Translations under genes and position numbers: made by a program
Notes under the pieces: generated by a model
The model's database searches: none
What the model saw: only the letters and a program-made list of their open reading frames with translations
Told to the model about the DNA's origin: nothing
NCBI RefSeq assembly: GCF_035917415.1
Contig: NZ_CP109073.1
Location: 3,556,501 to 3,620,500, forward strand
Origin: Streptomyces sp. NBC_01803
Lineage (GTDB): Bacteria > Actinomycetota > Actinomycetes > Streptomycetales > Streptomycetaceae
Direction of reading: 5' to 3'
Length of the DNA: 64,000 nt
Shown here: positions 1 through 7,980 of the stretch, in pieces
How positions within the stretch are numbered: position 1 is the first letter of the stretch
Layout: each line of letters opens with the position of its first letter

Positions 1-172
1 TACTGCCACGCCGGTGACACGGCGCGTGGAACTCATGCTTCCCAAGGCTTACGGCAAATGCAAGGGCAGATGCACGTGCACGAAAAAATTTGATCGACCG
101 TAATCAACCGCACACCGAACGAAGCACGGAGGTGGCAGACTTCCTTCGGAGAACCGGAGGGTAGTTGAACGT
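1..172. other. Gene-free left edge, upstream of the XRE regulator
   Basis: No convincing coding sequence is seen here. The stretch is less GC-rich than its surroundings. It holds a perfect 10-bp palindrome TGCACGTGCA at 71-80, preceded by another TGCA at 59-62, exactly 12 bp upstream. This arrangement looks like repeated half-sites for a DNA-binding protein, plausibly the XRE regulator that starts at 173. That role is inference only. Confidence 0.4.
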
Positions 173-1081
173 ATGAATACTCAGCGGATGGCGGGGGGAC
201 TGAGCTCCGGCGCCGCCGGCGGAGCCGTTCCGGGTGGCTCGATGGTGCGCCGCATCCTGCTCGGCTCACAGTTGCGCCGGCTCCGTGAGGCATGCGGAGT
301 GACCCGGGAGGAAGCCGGGTATTCGATCCGGGCGTCCGAGTCGAAGATCAGCAGGATGGAGCTGGGGCGGGTGAGCTTCAAACCGCGGGACGTCGCCGAT
401 CTCCTGACCCTGTACGGCGTGACCGACGAGGCCGAGCGCGAGCCGCTGCTCGGCCTCGCGCGTTCCTCGGGCCAGGCCGGCTGGTGGCACAGCTACAGCG
501 ACGTGCTGCCGAGTTGGTTCCAGACCTACGTCGGACTGGAGGCCGCCGCCGAGCGGATCGGCACCTATGAGCTCCAGTTCGTCCACGGGTTGCTCCAGAC
601 CGAGGACTACGCCCATGCCGTCATGGTCAGCGGCCACCAGGGTCGGCTGCCCAAGCCCGAGGTGGACCGGCGCATCGCGCTGCGCCTCGGCCGCCAGAAG
701 CTGCTGGTCTCGGAGAACGCGCCGCACCTGCACTGCGTCCTGGACGAGGCCGCGCTGCGCCGCTCCTTCGGCGGGCGCCAGGTGATGGACGAACAGCTCC
801 GGATGCTCCTGGAGTTCTCCGAGTACCCCAACATCACCCTCCAGATCGCCGCGTTCGCCAGCGGCGGGCACGTCGCGGAGTCCGGCGCGTTCACCCTGCT
901 GCGCTTCGCCGAGGAAGAACTGCCCGACCTGGTCTACCTGGAACAGCTCACCGGGGCCCTCTACCTCGACAAGCGCGAGGAGGTCGCCGCCTACCAGCGG
1001 GTGCTCGACCGGCTGACCCAGGAGACGCTGGACCCGGGAGCGACCCGGAGGCTGCTCACCGAGATTCGTCAAGTTCTTTAA
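173..1081 (+). CDS. XRE-family helix-turn-helix regulator with DUF5753 domain
   Basis: Probable DNA-binding regulator of the large actinomycete XRE/DUF5753 (WhiJ-like) family, 302 aa. The N-terminal HTH covers about residues 28-80, with the typical LGSQLRRLREACGVTREEAG and SESKISRMELGR segments. The rest matches the DUF5753 type: GLEAAAERIGTYE, VHGLLQTEDYA, then a late TLLRF and a DLVYLEQLTG segment. Such regulators are often paired with a small DUF397 protein; none follows here, where an aldehyde dehydrogenase comes next after 36 bp. The first ATG at 173 is used, but an internal ATG at 242 (MVRRILLGSQL) also fits the usual start of the family. Targets are unknown. Confidence 0.88.
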   Translation: MNTQRMAGGLSSGAAGGAVPGGSMVRRILLGSQLRRLREACGVTREEAGYSIRASESKISRMELGRVSFKPRDVADLLTLYGVTDEAEREPLLGLARSSGQAGWWHSYSDVLPSWFQTYVGLEAAAERIGTYELQFVHGLLQTEDYAHAVMVSGHQGRLPKPEVDRRIALRLGRQKLLVSENAPHLHCVLDEAALRRSFGGRQVMDEQLRMLLEFSEYPNITLQIAAFASGGHVAESGAFTLLRFAEEELPDLVYLEQLTGALYLDKREEVAAYQRVLDRLTQETLDPGATRRLLTEIRQVL

Positions 1082-1103
1082 GCCAAAAGGCGGTTGTCGC
1101 GCG

Positions 1104-1109
1104 TAGAAT
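1104..1109 (+). promoter_or_regulatory. Likely -10 element of a leaderless transcript
   Basis: TAGAAT lies 8 bp before the ATG at 1118 and there is no Shine-Dalgarno sequence in between. A start site close to the ATG would give a leaderless mRNA, which is common in streptomycetes. No clear -35 element is visible. This is inference from position and sequence. Confidence 0.4.
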
Positions 1110-1117
1110 AACGGTCC

Positions 1118-2584
1118 ATGGCTGCGATGGCTTCGTTCTCGGATCTCGCTCTCCAGTACATCGCGGGTGAGTGGCGCCCCGGCCGCGGGTCGTGGGACAT
1201 CATCGACTTCAACCCCTATACCGGCGACAAGCTGGCCGCCATCACCGTGGCCACGGCCGACGAGGTGGACGAGGCGTACCGGGCGGCCGAGCGCGCGCAG
1301 AGCGCCTGGGCACGGACCAACCCCTATGTCCGCAGGCGGGTGTTCGAGCGGGCGATCCGCGTCGTCGAGGAGCGCGAGGCCGAGTTCACCGAGCTGATCG
1401 TGGCCGAGCTCGGCGGCACCCACCTCAAGGCGGCCTTCGAGATCGCGCTGGTCAAGGAGATACTGCGGGAGTCCACACACTGGGCCACCCGGACCGAGGG
1501 ACGCATCCTGCCTTCCCTGACCGACGGCAAGGAGAACCGCGTCTACCGGCTGCCGGTGGGCACCGTCTGCGTGATCTCACCGTTCAACTTCCCGCTCTTC
1601 CTGGCCATGAAGTCCGTCGCCCCGGCCCTGGCCCTGGGCAACGCGGTGGTCCTCAAGCCCCATCAGCACTCCCCGATGACGGGCGGGGCGCTGATCGCGC
1701 GGATCTTCGAGGCGGCGGGCCTGCCGCCCGGCCTGCTCAACGTCGTCATCACCGACATCGCCGAGATCGGCGACGCGCTCATCGAGCACCCGGTGCCGCG
1801 CGTCATCTCCTTCACCGGCTCCGACAAGGTCGGCCGCCACGTCGCCACGGTCGCCGCCGCCGGATTCAAGAGGTGCGTGCTGGAGCTGGGCGGCAACAGC
1901 GCGCTGATCGTGCTGGACGACGCCGACGTGGACTACGCGGTGGACGCCGCCGTCTTCAGCCGCTTCATCCACCAGGGGCAGGTGTGCATGGCGGCCAACC
2001 GGGTGCTGGTGGACCGCTCGGTGCTGGCCGAGTTCACCGAGAAGTTCACCGCCAGGGTGCGCGCGCTGCGGACCGGCGACCCGGCCGATCCGGAGGTCCA
2101 GATCGGCCCGCTCATCAGCCCCGCCCAGGCCGAGTCCGTCACCGCGATGATCGAGGAGGCGGTCCGCGAGGGCGCGACCCCGCTCGTCGGCGGCGCTACG
2201 GTGGGCAACGTGGTCCCGCCGACCGTGCTCACCGGCGTCCCCGAGGACTCCACCCTGCTGGCGCGCGAGATCATGGGCCCGGTCGCGCTGCTCATCCCCT
2301 TCGACGGCGAGGACGAGGCGGTCCGCCTCGCCAACGCGACGCCCTACGGCCTCAGCGGCGCGGTGCACACGGCCGACACCGAGCGCGGGGTGCGGCTCGC
2401 CCAGCGGATCGATACCGGCATGATCCATGTCAACGACTCGACCGTCGCGGACGAGCCCCTGGTCTCCTTCGGCGGGGCGAAGTGCTCGGGCATGGACCGG
2501 CTCAACGGCGAGGCCACGGTCGAGGCGTTCACCACGACCAAGACCATCACCATCCAGCACGGCCGTACCACGTTCCCGTTCTAA
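1118..2584 (+). CDS. NAD(P)-dependent aldehyde dehydrogenase
   Basis: Aldehyde dehydrogenase superfamily enzyme of 488 aa, a normal full length; it oxidises an aldehyde to a carboxylic acid in the cytoplasm. Visible hallmarks are PFNFP (about 155-159), the cofactor-binding VLKPHQHS (about 178-185), FTGSDKVG, the general-base motif LELGGNS with Glu256, and the catalytic Cys290 in GQVCMAANR. The C-terminal SFGGAKCSG loop is also present. It resembles benzaldehyde/vanillin dehydrogenases more than betaine-aldehyde dehydrogenases, but the substrate cannot be read from sequence. It stands 36 bp after the XRE regulator. The start is ATG 1118 with a second ATG at 1127; neither has a good ribosome site. 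The 3' end runs into a repeat array. Confidence 0.93.
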   Translation: MAAMASFSDLALQYIAGEWRPGRGSWDIIDFNPYTGDKLAAITVATADEVDEAYRAAERAQSAWARTNPYVRRRVFERAIRVVEEREAEFTELIVAELGGTHLKAAFEIALVKEILRESTHWATRTEGRILPSLTDGKENRVYRLPVGTVCVISPFNFPLFLAMKSVAPALALGNAVVLKPHQHSPMTGGALIARIFEAAGLPPGLLNVVITDIAEIGDALIEHPVPRVISFTGSDKVGRHVATVAAAGFKRCVLELGGNSALIVLDDADVDYAVDAAVFSRFIHQGQVCMAANRVLVDRSVLAEFTEKFTARVRALRTGDPADPEVQIGPLISPAQAESVTAMIEEAVREGATPLVGGATVGNVVPPTVLTGVPEDSTLLAREIMGPVALLIPFDGEDEAVRLANATPYGLSGAVHTADTERGVRLAQRIDTGMIHVNDSTVADEPLVSFGGAKCSGMDRLNGEATVEAFTTTKTITIQHGRTTFPF

Positions 2585-2868
2585 GCCGACAGGACCTGCC
2601 CGAACGGGTTCCCTGATCCCTCCCCCAGTCGCCGGGCTGGAGAAGCCGCCCCGAGGGCGCACCTAGCCGAATGGGTTCTCCATCCCTCCCCCAGCCTGGC
2701 GGCTGGGAGGTGCCCCCAGCCGCCGGGCTGGAGAAGCCGCCCGGAGGGAGCATCTAGCCGAATGGGTTCTCCATCCCTCCCCCAGCCTGGCGGCTGGGAG
2801 GTGCCCCCAGTCGCCGGGCTGGAGAAGCCGCCCGGAGGGAGCATCTAGCCGAATGGGTTCTCCATCCC
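2585..2868. repeat. 91-bp tandem repeat array between convergent genes
   Basis: Units start at 2663, 2754 and 2845, an exact 91-bp period. Two copies are complete, the third is cut after about 24 bp, and a diverged shorter copy lies at 2585-2662. Each unit contains dyads (CCCAGCC-4 nt-GGCTGGG and CAGCC-4 nt-GGCTG) able to form hairpins. The minus-strand reading of each unit begins with the codons Gly-Met-Glu-Asn-Pro-Phe-Gly and a stop, that is, the C-terminus of the PadR gene. The array therefore looks like duplications of that gene's 3' end. It may serve as a bidirectional terminator between the aldehyde dehydrogenase gene and padR. Confidence 0.85.
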
Positions 2869-3456
2869 GGCGGGGAGCACGTCCATGCTGCGTTCGCCTT
2901 CGCCTGCCATCACGTACGCGCCGCTCTCCAGGCGGTCGATCAGGCCGCGCGTCCACTCCGCGCTGCTGTCGGCGTTGTGGATCCACAGCCGCATGATCTC
3001 GCCGATGTGGCCCCACTCGGCGGGCGTCGCCTGCGGGGTCCAGTGCTTGAGGACCTCCTCGCGCCAGGCGTCCAGCGCCGCCACGCGCTCCTTCAGCAGG
3101 TCGATCGCCTCGGCGCGCGGCAGGTCCACGATGCAGCCGACGCCGCTGGTCAGCACGTCGATGCGCTGGTCGTGGGCGCGCAGCGACTCCCGCAGCAGCT
3201 CCAGATAGGTCTCCTCGCCCGCCTCGGTCAGCTCGTACTCGGTGCGCGGCGGGCCGCCGGCCGTGCTCCTGGCGGTGTCATGGGCCAGCAGCAGGCCCTG
3301 CTTCGCCATCTGCTTCAGGGCGTGGTAGATCGAGCCCGGTTTGGCGCTCGACCACTCGTGGGCGCCCCAGAACTCCAGATCGTTGCGCACCTGGTAGCCG
3401 TGCGCCCGACCGTGCTGGCGCACCGCCCCCAGTACCAGCAGCCGCATGACCGACAT
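2845..3456 (-). CDS. PadR-family transcriptional regulator
   Basis: A 203-aa repressor-type protein. The N-terminal winged helix shows the PadR pattern: MRLLVLGAVRQHGRAHGYQV, then SIYHALKQMAKQGLL and a YELTEAGEE wing. A C-terminal helical part (about 95-190, with DLLKERVAALDAWR) matches the Vir-type dimerisation domain. It is divergent from a DrrA-like ABC exporter operon, and two near-identical palindromes lie in the shared intergenic region, so it very probably represses that exporter and itself. The inducer is unknown. The last residues (GMENPFG) and the stop codon are part of the neighbouring 91-bp repeat, so the original C-terminus may have been altered by the repeat. Confidence 0.9.
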   Translation of the reverse strand: MSVMRLLVLGAVRQHGRAHGYQVRNDLEFWGAHEWSSAKPGSIYHALKQMAKQGLLLAHDTARSTAGGPPRTEYELTEAGEETYLELLRESLRAHDQRIDVLTSGVGCIVDLPRAEAIDLLKERVAALDAWREEVLKHWTPQATPAEWGHIGEIMRLWIHNADSSAEWTRGLIDRLESGAYVMAGEGERSMDVLPAGMENPFG

Positions 3457-3530
3457 CCGCCTTCGCCCTCCTCCGCCAGGCCGCCGGGGATCGGCCCGGT
3501 CCGCCGTGAGCAGTGTCTCACCGCCACATT

Positions 3531-3548
3531 CTAATCAAGTTTGACTAG
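3531..3548. promoter_or_regulatory. Candidate PadR operator 1
   Basis: CTAATCAAGTTTGACTAG is an imperfect palindrome 75 bp upstream of padR. The same sequence with two changes occurs 53 bp further on, close to the exporter start. A duplicated AT-rich dyad in an otherwise GC-rich divergent promoter is the usual appearance of PadR binding sites. Confidence 0.7.
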
Positions 3549-3583
3549 ACGGGGCCGTGCGGCTACCCTCACGCCCCGGACCA

Positions 3584-3601
3584 CTAATCAAATTTGACTA
3601 A
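3584..3601. promoter_or_regulatory. Candidate PadR operator 2
   Basis: CTAATCAAATTTGACTAA is the second copy of the dyad, 31 bp before the GTG of the ABC ATPase gene. It is positioned to block that promoter. The two sites are 53 bp apart centre to centre, about five helical turns. Confidence 0.7.
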
Positions 3602-3631
3602 TGCGCCCCGGGGCGCACGGAAGGGGAGCGA

Positions 3632-4603
3632 GTGGACACAGCGATCCTCGTCGAGGATCTCCGCAAGACATTCGGCAAGGGGAAGGCGGCCAGGGCCGCC
3701 CTGAGCGGACTCGACCTCACCATCGCGCGCGGCACCGTGCACGGGGTGCTCGGCCCCAACGGCGCGGGCAAGTCCACCGCCGTCCGTATCCTCACCACCC
3801 TGCTGCGCCCCACCGGCGGCCGGGCCGAGGTGGCGGGCGTCGACGTGACGGCCCATCCCGACCGGGTGCGGCGCCGGATCGGGCTCCTCGGCCAGCACGC
3901 CGCCCTGGACGAGGAGCTGAGCGGCCGGCAGAACCTGGAGCTGTTCGGCCGCCTCCACCACTTCGGCGGACGCGCCGCCGTCCAGCGGGCCGGTGAGCTG
4001 CTCGACCGCTTCGGCCTGGCCGACACCGGGCACAAGCCGGTCCGCCAGTACAGCGGCGGCATGCGGCGCAGGCTCGACCTCGCCGCCGGCCTTCTCACCC
4101 GGCCGGAGATCCTCTTCCTGGACGAGCCCACCACGGGCCTCGATCCGCGCGGGCGCACCGAAGTGTGGAACGCCGTCCGCTCGCTGACCGGCGGCGGCAC
4201 GACCGTGCTTCTCACCACCCAGTACCTGGAGGAGGCCGACCAGCTCGCCGACCGCATCTCCGTGCTCGACGGCGGTCGGCGCATCGCGGAGGGCACCGCC
4301 GACGAGCTCAAGTCGGTGGTCGGCGGGGACCGCGTCGACGTCGTCGTGCGCGACGCCGACCGACTCGCCGCCGCCGCGTCCGTCGTCGGCATGGCCGTCC
4401 GCGCGGCCGACACCACCACCGACCCCGACCGCCGCCTGATCAGCGCCCCCGTCACCGACCGGATGGCGGCGCTGAGCGAGATCGTCCGAGCCTTGGACGC
4501 GGCCGGGATCGTCGCCGAGGACATCGCCCTGCGCCGCCCCACCCTGGACGAGGCGTTTCTCCACCTCACCGACCGCCACACCGAACGGGAGCCCGCCGCC
4601 TGA
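3632..4603 (+). CDS. DrrA-type ABC exporter, ATP-binding subunit
   Basis: ATPase of an ABC-2 type exporter, 323 aa, on the cytoplasmic face. Walker A is GPNGAGKST (about 45-53), the signature is [12 protein letters not shown], Walker B is [12 protein letters not shown], followed by the H-loop region. The C-terminal extension after about 220 (with the ending [14 protein letters not shown]) is the one found in daunorubicin-resistance DrrA-like ATPases. The GTG at 3632 follows AAGGGGAG by 4-5 bp and is preferred over an ATG at 3601, which is in another frame. The permease gene overlaps the stop codon. Two PadR-type operators lie upstream, so export of a toxic small molecule or drug under PadR control is likely; the substrate is unknown. 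Confidence 0.93.
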   Translation: MDTAILVEDLRKTFGKGKAARAALSGLDLTIARGTVHGVLGPNGAGKSTAVRILTTLLRPTGGRAEVAGVDVTAHPDRVRRRIGLLGQHAALDEELSGRQNLELFGRLHHFGGRAAVQRAGELLDRFGLADTGHKPVRQYSGGMRRRLDLAAGLLTRPEILFLDEPTTGLDPRGRTEVWNAVRSLTGGGTTVLLTTQYLEEADQLADRISVLDGGRRIAEGTADELKSVVGGDRVDVVVRDADRLAAAASVVGMAVRAADTTTDPDRRLISAPVTDRMAALSEIVRALDAAGIVAEDIALRRPTLDEAFLHLTDRHTEREPAA

Positions 4604-5418
4604 TGCCGTCGTCACGGCGCATGACCGCCCACGCCCTGCCCCACTCCGTGACCGACGCCCTCACCATGACCCGGCGCGGCTTCGCCCACTGGGCCCGCCG
4701 GCCCGGCCGGTTCGCCGTCGGTCTCGCCTTTCCGGTGATGATGCTGGTGGTGTTCGCCCTCTTCCTCGGCGGTGGCATGGCCGTCGAGGGCGGCGGCGAC
4801 TACACCGAGTTCCTCGTCCCCGGCATGCTCACGCTCACCATGGCCTTCGGCCTGGAGGGGACGATGATCGAGCTCGCCCAGGACATCAACCGGGGCATCC
4901 TCGACCGCTTCCGCTCCATGCCCATCAGCCCTTCCTCGATCCTCGTCGGCCGCAGCCTGCTCGACATGCTGAGCTCGGCCGTGAGCCTGCTGATCATGAC
5001 CGGCGCGGGCCTGGCCATCGGCTGGCGCTGGCACGGCACCGCCGCCGGAGCCGCCGCCGCTCTCGGCCTGCTGCTCCTGCTGCGGTTCGCGATGCTCTGG
5101 GCCGGGATCTACCTGGCTCTGGTCGCGGGCAAGCCGGACCTGGTCCAGGCCGTGCAGATCCTGGTCTGGCCGGTGGCGTTCCTCTCCAACGCCTTCACCT
5201 CGCCCGGCACCATGCCGGGCTGGATGGGCGCGATCGCCGACTGGAACCCGATGTCCGCGACGGCCGGCGCGGTCCGGGAGCTGTTCGCCAACCCCGGCTG
5301 GACCACCGACTCCTGGGCCGCCGGCCACACCGTGGCGCTGGCCGTCGCCTGGCCGCTGCTGCTGCTCGCCGTCTTCGTCCCGCTGGCCGTGGGACGCTAC
5401 GCCCGGCTGAGCGACTGA
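4603..5418 (+). CDS. DrrB-type ABC-2 transporter permease
   Basis: Integral membrane partner of the preceding ATPase, 271 aa, with about six hydrophobic segments beginning near residue 38 ([21 protein letters not shown]). It contains the ABC-2 family segment [24 protein letters not shown] after the second segment, and a late FPVAF-like stretch ([11 protein letters not shown]). The ATG at 4603 shares its A with the TGA stop of the ATPase gene (TGATG), so the two are translationally coupled. A longer reading frame upstream exists only because the GC-rich sequence lacks stops. Substrate unknown. Confidence 0.92.
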   Translation: MPSSRRMTAHALPHSVTDALTMTRRGFAHWARRPGRFAVGLAFPVMMLVVFALFLGGGMAVEGGGDYTEFLVPGMLTLTMAFGLEGTMIELAQDINRGILDRFRSMPISPSSILVGRSLLDMLSSAVSLLIMTGAGLAIGWRWHGTAAGAAAALGLLLLLRFAMLWAGIYLALVAGKPDLVQAVQILVWPVAFLSNAFTSPGTMPGWMGAIADWNPMSATAGAVRELFANPGWTTDSWAAGHTVALAVAWPLLLLAVFVPLAVGRYARLSD

Positions 5419-5424
5419 CTCGCG

Positions 5425-5441
5425 CCTCACGCCGCGTGAGG
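5425..5441 (+). terminator. Hairpin after the ABC exporter operon
   Basis: CCTCACG-CCG-CGTGAGG forms a 7-bp perfect stem just after the permease stop. There is no T-run, as is usual in streptomycetes. Confidence 0.5.
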
Positions 5442-5481
5442 GCTCACCGCGGAGCCGTACGCGACCAGGAAGGAGACGGAC

Positions 5482-5837
5482 GTGAACCACTCGGTCGGCG
5501 AGGTCGGCGAGGTCGGCGAGGTCGGCGGCTTCGCCGGAGTGACGGTGCCACCCCGCACCACTACGACGAGATCGGGCCGCTGGTGCCGGGCGAGCGCACG
5601 CACGCCGGGCACCGGAAAGTGCAGCGACGCGGACCTGGACCGATCGCCGCGGATCCTCTTCCACCGGTTCTACCGGTTCTACCGGGAGCTAGGGTTCCCG
5701 CGGGAGGAGATCGCTGTTTTCCTGGACGATCCGCGCGCGATCCCCGGGAGCACCTCCGGCGGCGGCACGCGCTGCTGACGGACCGTGCGACGCCACACCT
5801 GACCGCGCCCGGCGCCCCGGAACGCCGCTCCGAGTGA
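5482..5837 (+). pseudogene. Decayed MerR-family (TipA-like) regulator
   Basis: Pieces of a MerR/TipA-type HTH are spread over two frames. One frame from GTG 5482 (good AGGAAGGAG site) reads MNHSVGEV...FAGVTV. A second frame then carries HHYDEIGPLVPGERTHAGHR. The first frame resumes with SDADLD and RILFHRFYRFYRELGFPREEI...LDDP, and the second frame gives DPREHLRRRHALL. Normal family members read continuously through these motifs. Two small tandem repeats mark lesions: GAGGTCGGC repeated from about 5499 (GEVGEVGEV) and TTCTACCGG repeated near 5669 (RFYRFYREL). The effector-binding domain is absent. No function is expected from this copy. Confidence 0.75.
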
Positions 5838-7492
5838 ACAGATGGACAGATGATCCTATGCTCGCGGGGGAGGAGCGGCGAGTGGGAAGGGGCGGATCAC
5901 AGGTGGCCGGGGACAGCGGACGGCCGGGCGGCGCGGAGCCGGCGGAGCAGGAGCGGGGCTCCGGGTTCGCCGTTCCCCGGGGAATGGAGCCGCCGCTGGG
6001 CGGACGGGACCACCCGAGTTCCGAGTTCGCCGTTCCCGAGGGGCTGCGGCTGCCTCCCCGCACCCGCCCGCACAGCGAGTTCACGCCTGCCCAGGGCATC
6101 CCGGTGCTGGGACCCGGGATGTTCTGGCAGGACCGGATGCGCAGCCTGGTGCGGCTGCCGCTGGCCGAACGTCCCGCGCCCGAGCCGCCGGCCCGCGCCG
6201 AGGACGCGGCCTCGGCCGTGCCCCGGGTGCTGGACCTGACGCTCCGCATCGGGGAGCTGCTGCTGGCCGGCGGCGAGGGGGCGGAGGACGTCGAGGCCGC
6301 GATGTTCGGCGTCGTGCACGCCTACGGCCTGGCCCGCTGCGAGGCGACCGTCACGTTCACCCTGCTCTCGATCACCCACCAGCCCTCCCTGGTCGAGGCG
6401 CCGGTCTCCCTCAGCCGCACGGTCCGCCGCCGGGGCACCGACTACACCCGGCTCACCGCTGTCTTCCAACTCGTCGACGACATCTCGCGCGGCGAGACGA
6501 CACTGGAGGACGCCTACGGCCGGCTGGCCACCATCCGGCGCAACCGCCACCCCTTCTCCACCTGGCAGCTCACCATCGCCTCCGGACTGCTGGCCGGCGC
6601 CGCCAGCACCCTGGTCGGCGGGAACTGGCAGGTCTTCCTGCTCGCCGCCATCGGCGCGATGCTCGGCGACCGGCTGGCGTGGCTGGCGGCCGGCCGGGGA
6701 CTGCCGGAGTTCTACCAGTTCGTCGCCGCGGCGATCGCCCCCGCCTTCGTCGGCATGGCCTGGGCGGCGGGCCACACCTCGGGCGCGGACGAGCGACAGG
6801 CCGCCGCGATGATCACCGGCGGCCTGTTCGCCCTCATCCCCGGCCGGGCCCTGGTCGCGGGCGTTCAAGACGGCCTCACCGGCTACTACCTCACCGCCTC
6901 GGCGCGGCTTCTGGAAGTCGCCTACCTCGGCGTCGGCATCGTCGTCGGCGTGATCGGCGTCCTCTACGTCGGCGAGATCTCGGGCGTGCGGCTCGACCCC
7001 GACGTGATCGAACGCGCCACCCGCCCCGGCATCCAGCTCGGCGCCGCGCTGCTGCTCTCGCTCACCTTCTGCGTGCTGCTCCAGCAGCCGCGCCGCACCG
7101 TGCTGCCGGCCACACTCAACGGCGGCGTCGCCTGGCTGATATACGGCGCGATGCACGACACGGCGGGCCTGTCGCCCTTCGCCGCGACGGCGGTGGGCGC
7201 CGGGATGGTCGGCCTGTTCGGCCAGCTCCAGTCCCGGTACCGGTTCACGTCGTCGCTGCCCTACGTCACCGCCGCGATCGGCCCGCTGCTCCCGGGCGGC
7301 GCGGTCTACCTGGGCCTGCTCGGCTTCGCCCAGGGCAACGTGGACGCGGGCGTGGAGAGTCTGCTCACGGCCGTCACTCTCGCCCTGGCCATCGCCATCG
7401 GAGTGAACCTCGGCAGCGAGACGGCGCGCCTTTTCATCCGACCCCCGACTCCCACCCCCCGCCGGGGCGCCAAGCGCACCCGCGGCTTCTGA
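5834..7492 (+). CDS. ThrE-family threonine/serine exporter-like membrane protein
   Basis: Multi-spanning membrane protein of up to 552 aa with both ThrE domains: a soluble-to-membrane N-terminal half (about 125-370; LTLRIGELLLAGGEGAEDVEAAM is typical) and a second hydrophobic half (about 385-540). The family exports threonine and serine by proton antiport. Before these lies a 110-residue polar leader with three related motifs, GFAVPRG, EFAVPEG and EFTPAQG, about 20-25 residues apart. The GTG at 5834 gives the longest product. The GTG at 5882 has the better ribosome site (GGGGGAGGAG, 8-10 bp away) and is my preferred start; ATG 5858 is also possible. The transported amino acid is not proven. 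Confidence 0.88.
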   Translation: MNRWTDDPMLAGEERRVGRGGSQVAGDSGRPGGAEPAEQERGSGFAVPRGMEPPLGGRDHPSSEFAVPEGLRLPPRTRPHSEFTPAQGIPVLGPGMFWQDRMRSLVRLPLAERPAPEPPARAEDAASAVPRVLDLTLRIGELLLAGGEGAEDVEAAMFGVVHAYGLARCEATVTFTLLSITHQPSLVEAPVSLSRTVRRRGTDYTRLTAVFQLVDDISRGETTLEDAYGRLATIRRNRHPFSTWQLTIASGLLAGAASTLVGGNWQVFLLAAIGAMLGDRLAWLAAGRGLPEFYQFVAAAIAPAFVGMAWAAGHTSGADERQAAAMITGGLFALIPGRALVAGVQDGLTGYYLTASARLLEVAYLGVGIVVGVIGVLYVGEISGVRLDPDVIERATRPGIQLGAALLLSLTFCVLLQQPRRTVLPATLNGGVAWLIYGAMHDTAGLSPFAATAVGAGMVGLFGQLQSRYRFTSSLPYVTAAIGPLLPGGAVYLGLLGFAQGNVDAGVESLLTAVTLALAIAIGVNLGSETARLFIRPPTPTPRRGAKRTRGF

Positions 7493-7506
7493 CGACGCCT
7501 CATCGG

Positions 7507-7541
7507 CCGGTCCGGCCGCCGGTCCGGCCGCCGGTCCGGCC
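7507..7541. repeat. 12-bp tandem repeat between convergent genes
   Basis: Three copies of CCGGTCCGGCCG (12-bp period) lie between the ThrE-like gene and the convergent SMR gene. The unit is itself nearly palindromic, so the transcript can fold from either strand. It may act as a terminator for both genes. Confidence 0.7.
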
Positions 7542-7562
7542 TACCAACCGGCCGGGAAGGTC

Positions 7563-7877
7563 TCAGTGGGCCAGCTTCAGGCCGACCACACAGCCGACGA
7601 TGCCCGCCAGCAGCGCGAGCTTCAGGGCCGACACCGGCTCGCCCTCGAACGCCATCGCCCAGCCGGCCGTCAGCACCGCGCCGACGCCGACCCACACCGC
7701 GTAGCCGGTGCCCACGGGCAGCGACCGCAGGGCGTGGGTGAGACCGGTCATGCTGAGGGCCAGCCCGATGCCGAACACCACGCTCGGCACCGGGCGGCTG
7801 AACCCCTCGGACTTGTCCAGTGCGGTCGCCCACACGGCTTCCAGCACTCCGGAGATCATCAGAACCACCCAGGCCAT
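7563..7877 (-). CDS. Small multidrug resistance (SMR) family transporter
   Basis: Four-helix proton-coupled transporter of 104 aa, the standard SMR length. Hallmarks are the membrane-embedded Glu13 in SGVLEAVWATALD, the loop SEGFSRPVPSVVF, and ALRSLPVGTGYAVWVGVGAVLT. SMR proteins work as dimers in the inner membrane and export quaternary ammonium compounds or guanidinium. The LPVGTGYAVW stretch is shared by both groups, so the substrate is open. The ATG at 7877 was chosen because the protein then begins exactly at the first helix; a longer upstream frame has no family support. The gene is convergent with the ThrE-like gene and lies 103 bp after ppa on the same strand. Confidence 0.92.
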   Translation of the reverse strand: MAWVVLMISGVLEAVWATALDKSEGFSRPVPSVVFGIGLALSMTGLTHALRSLPVGTGYAVWVGVGAVLTAGWAMAFEGEPVSALKLALLAGIVGCVVGLKLAH

Positions 7878-7980
7878 CACAGACTCCCCGCGCCGTCTTG
7901 TCGTGACTGGGTACGGCGCACCTCGTCCAGGAGCTGGTCGAGCTCTGATCGTCAGGCTCTCACGGGACCACGGGTGTCGC

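Noticed and set aside
33..293. Minus-strand frame with a CTCICPCICR cysteine cluster
   Set aside because: The cysteines derive from the TGCA-type repeats of the promoter region; there is no ribosome site and it overlaps the XRE gene.
5899..7156. Long open frames opposite or overlapping real genes, such as this 419-codon minus-strand frame
   Set aside because: They come from the high GC content, have arginine/glycine/proline-rich products without family motifs, and lie across genes with clear homology.
7878..7980. Guanidine riboswitch as an annotated feature
   Set aside because: No complete helix-and-loop structure could be built by eye, so it is left as a low-interest finding only.
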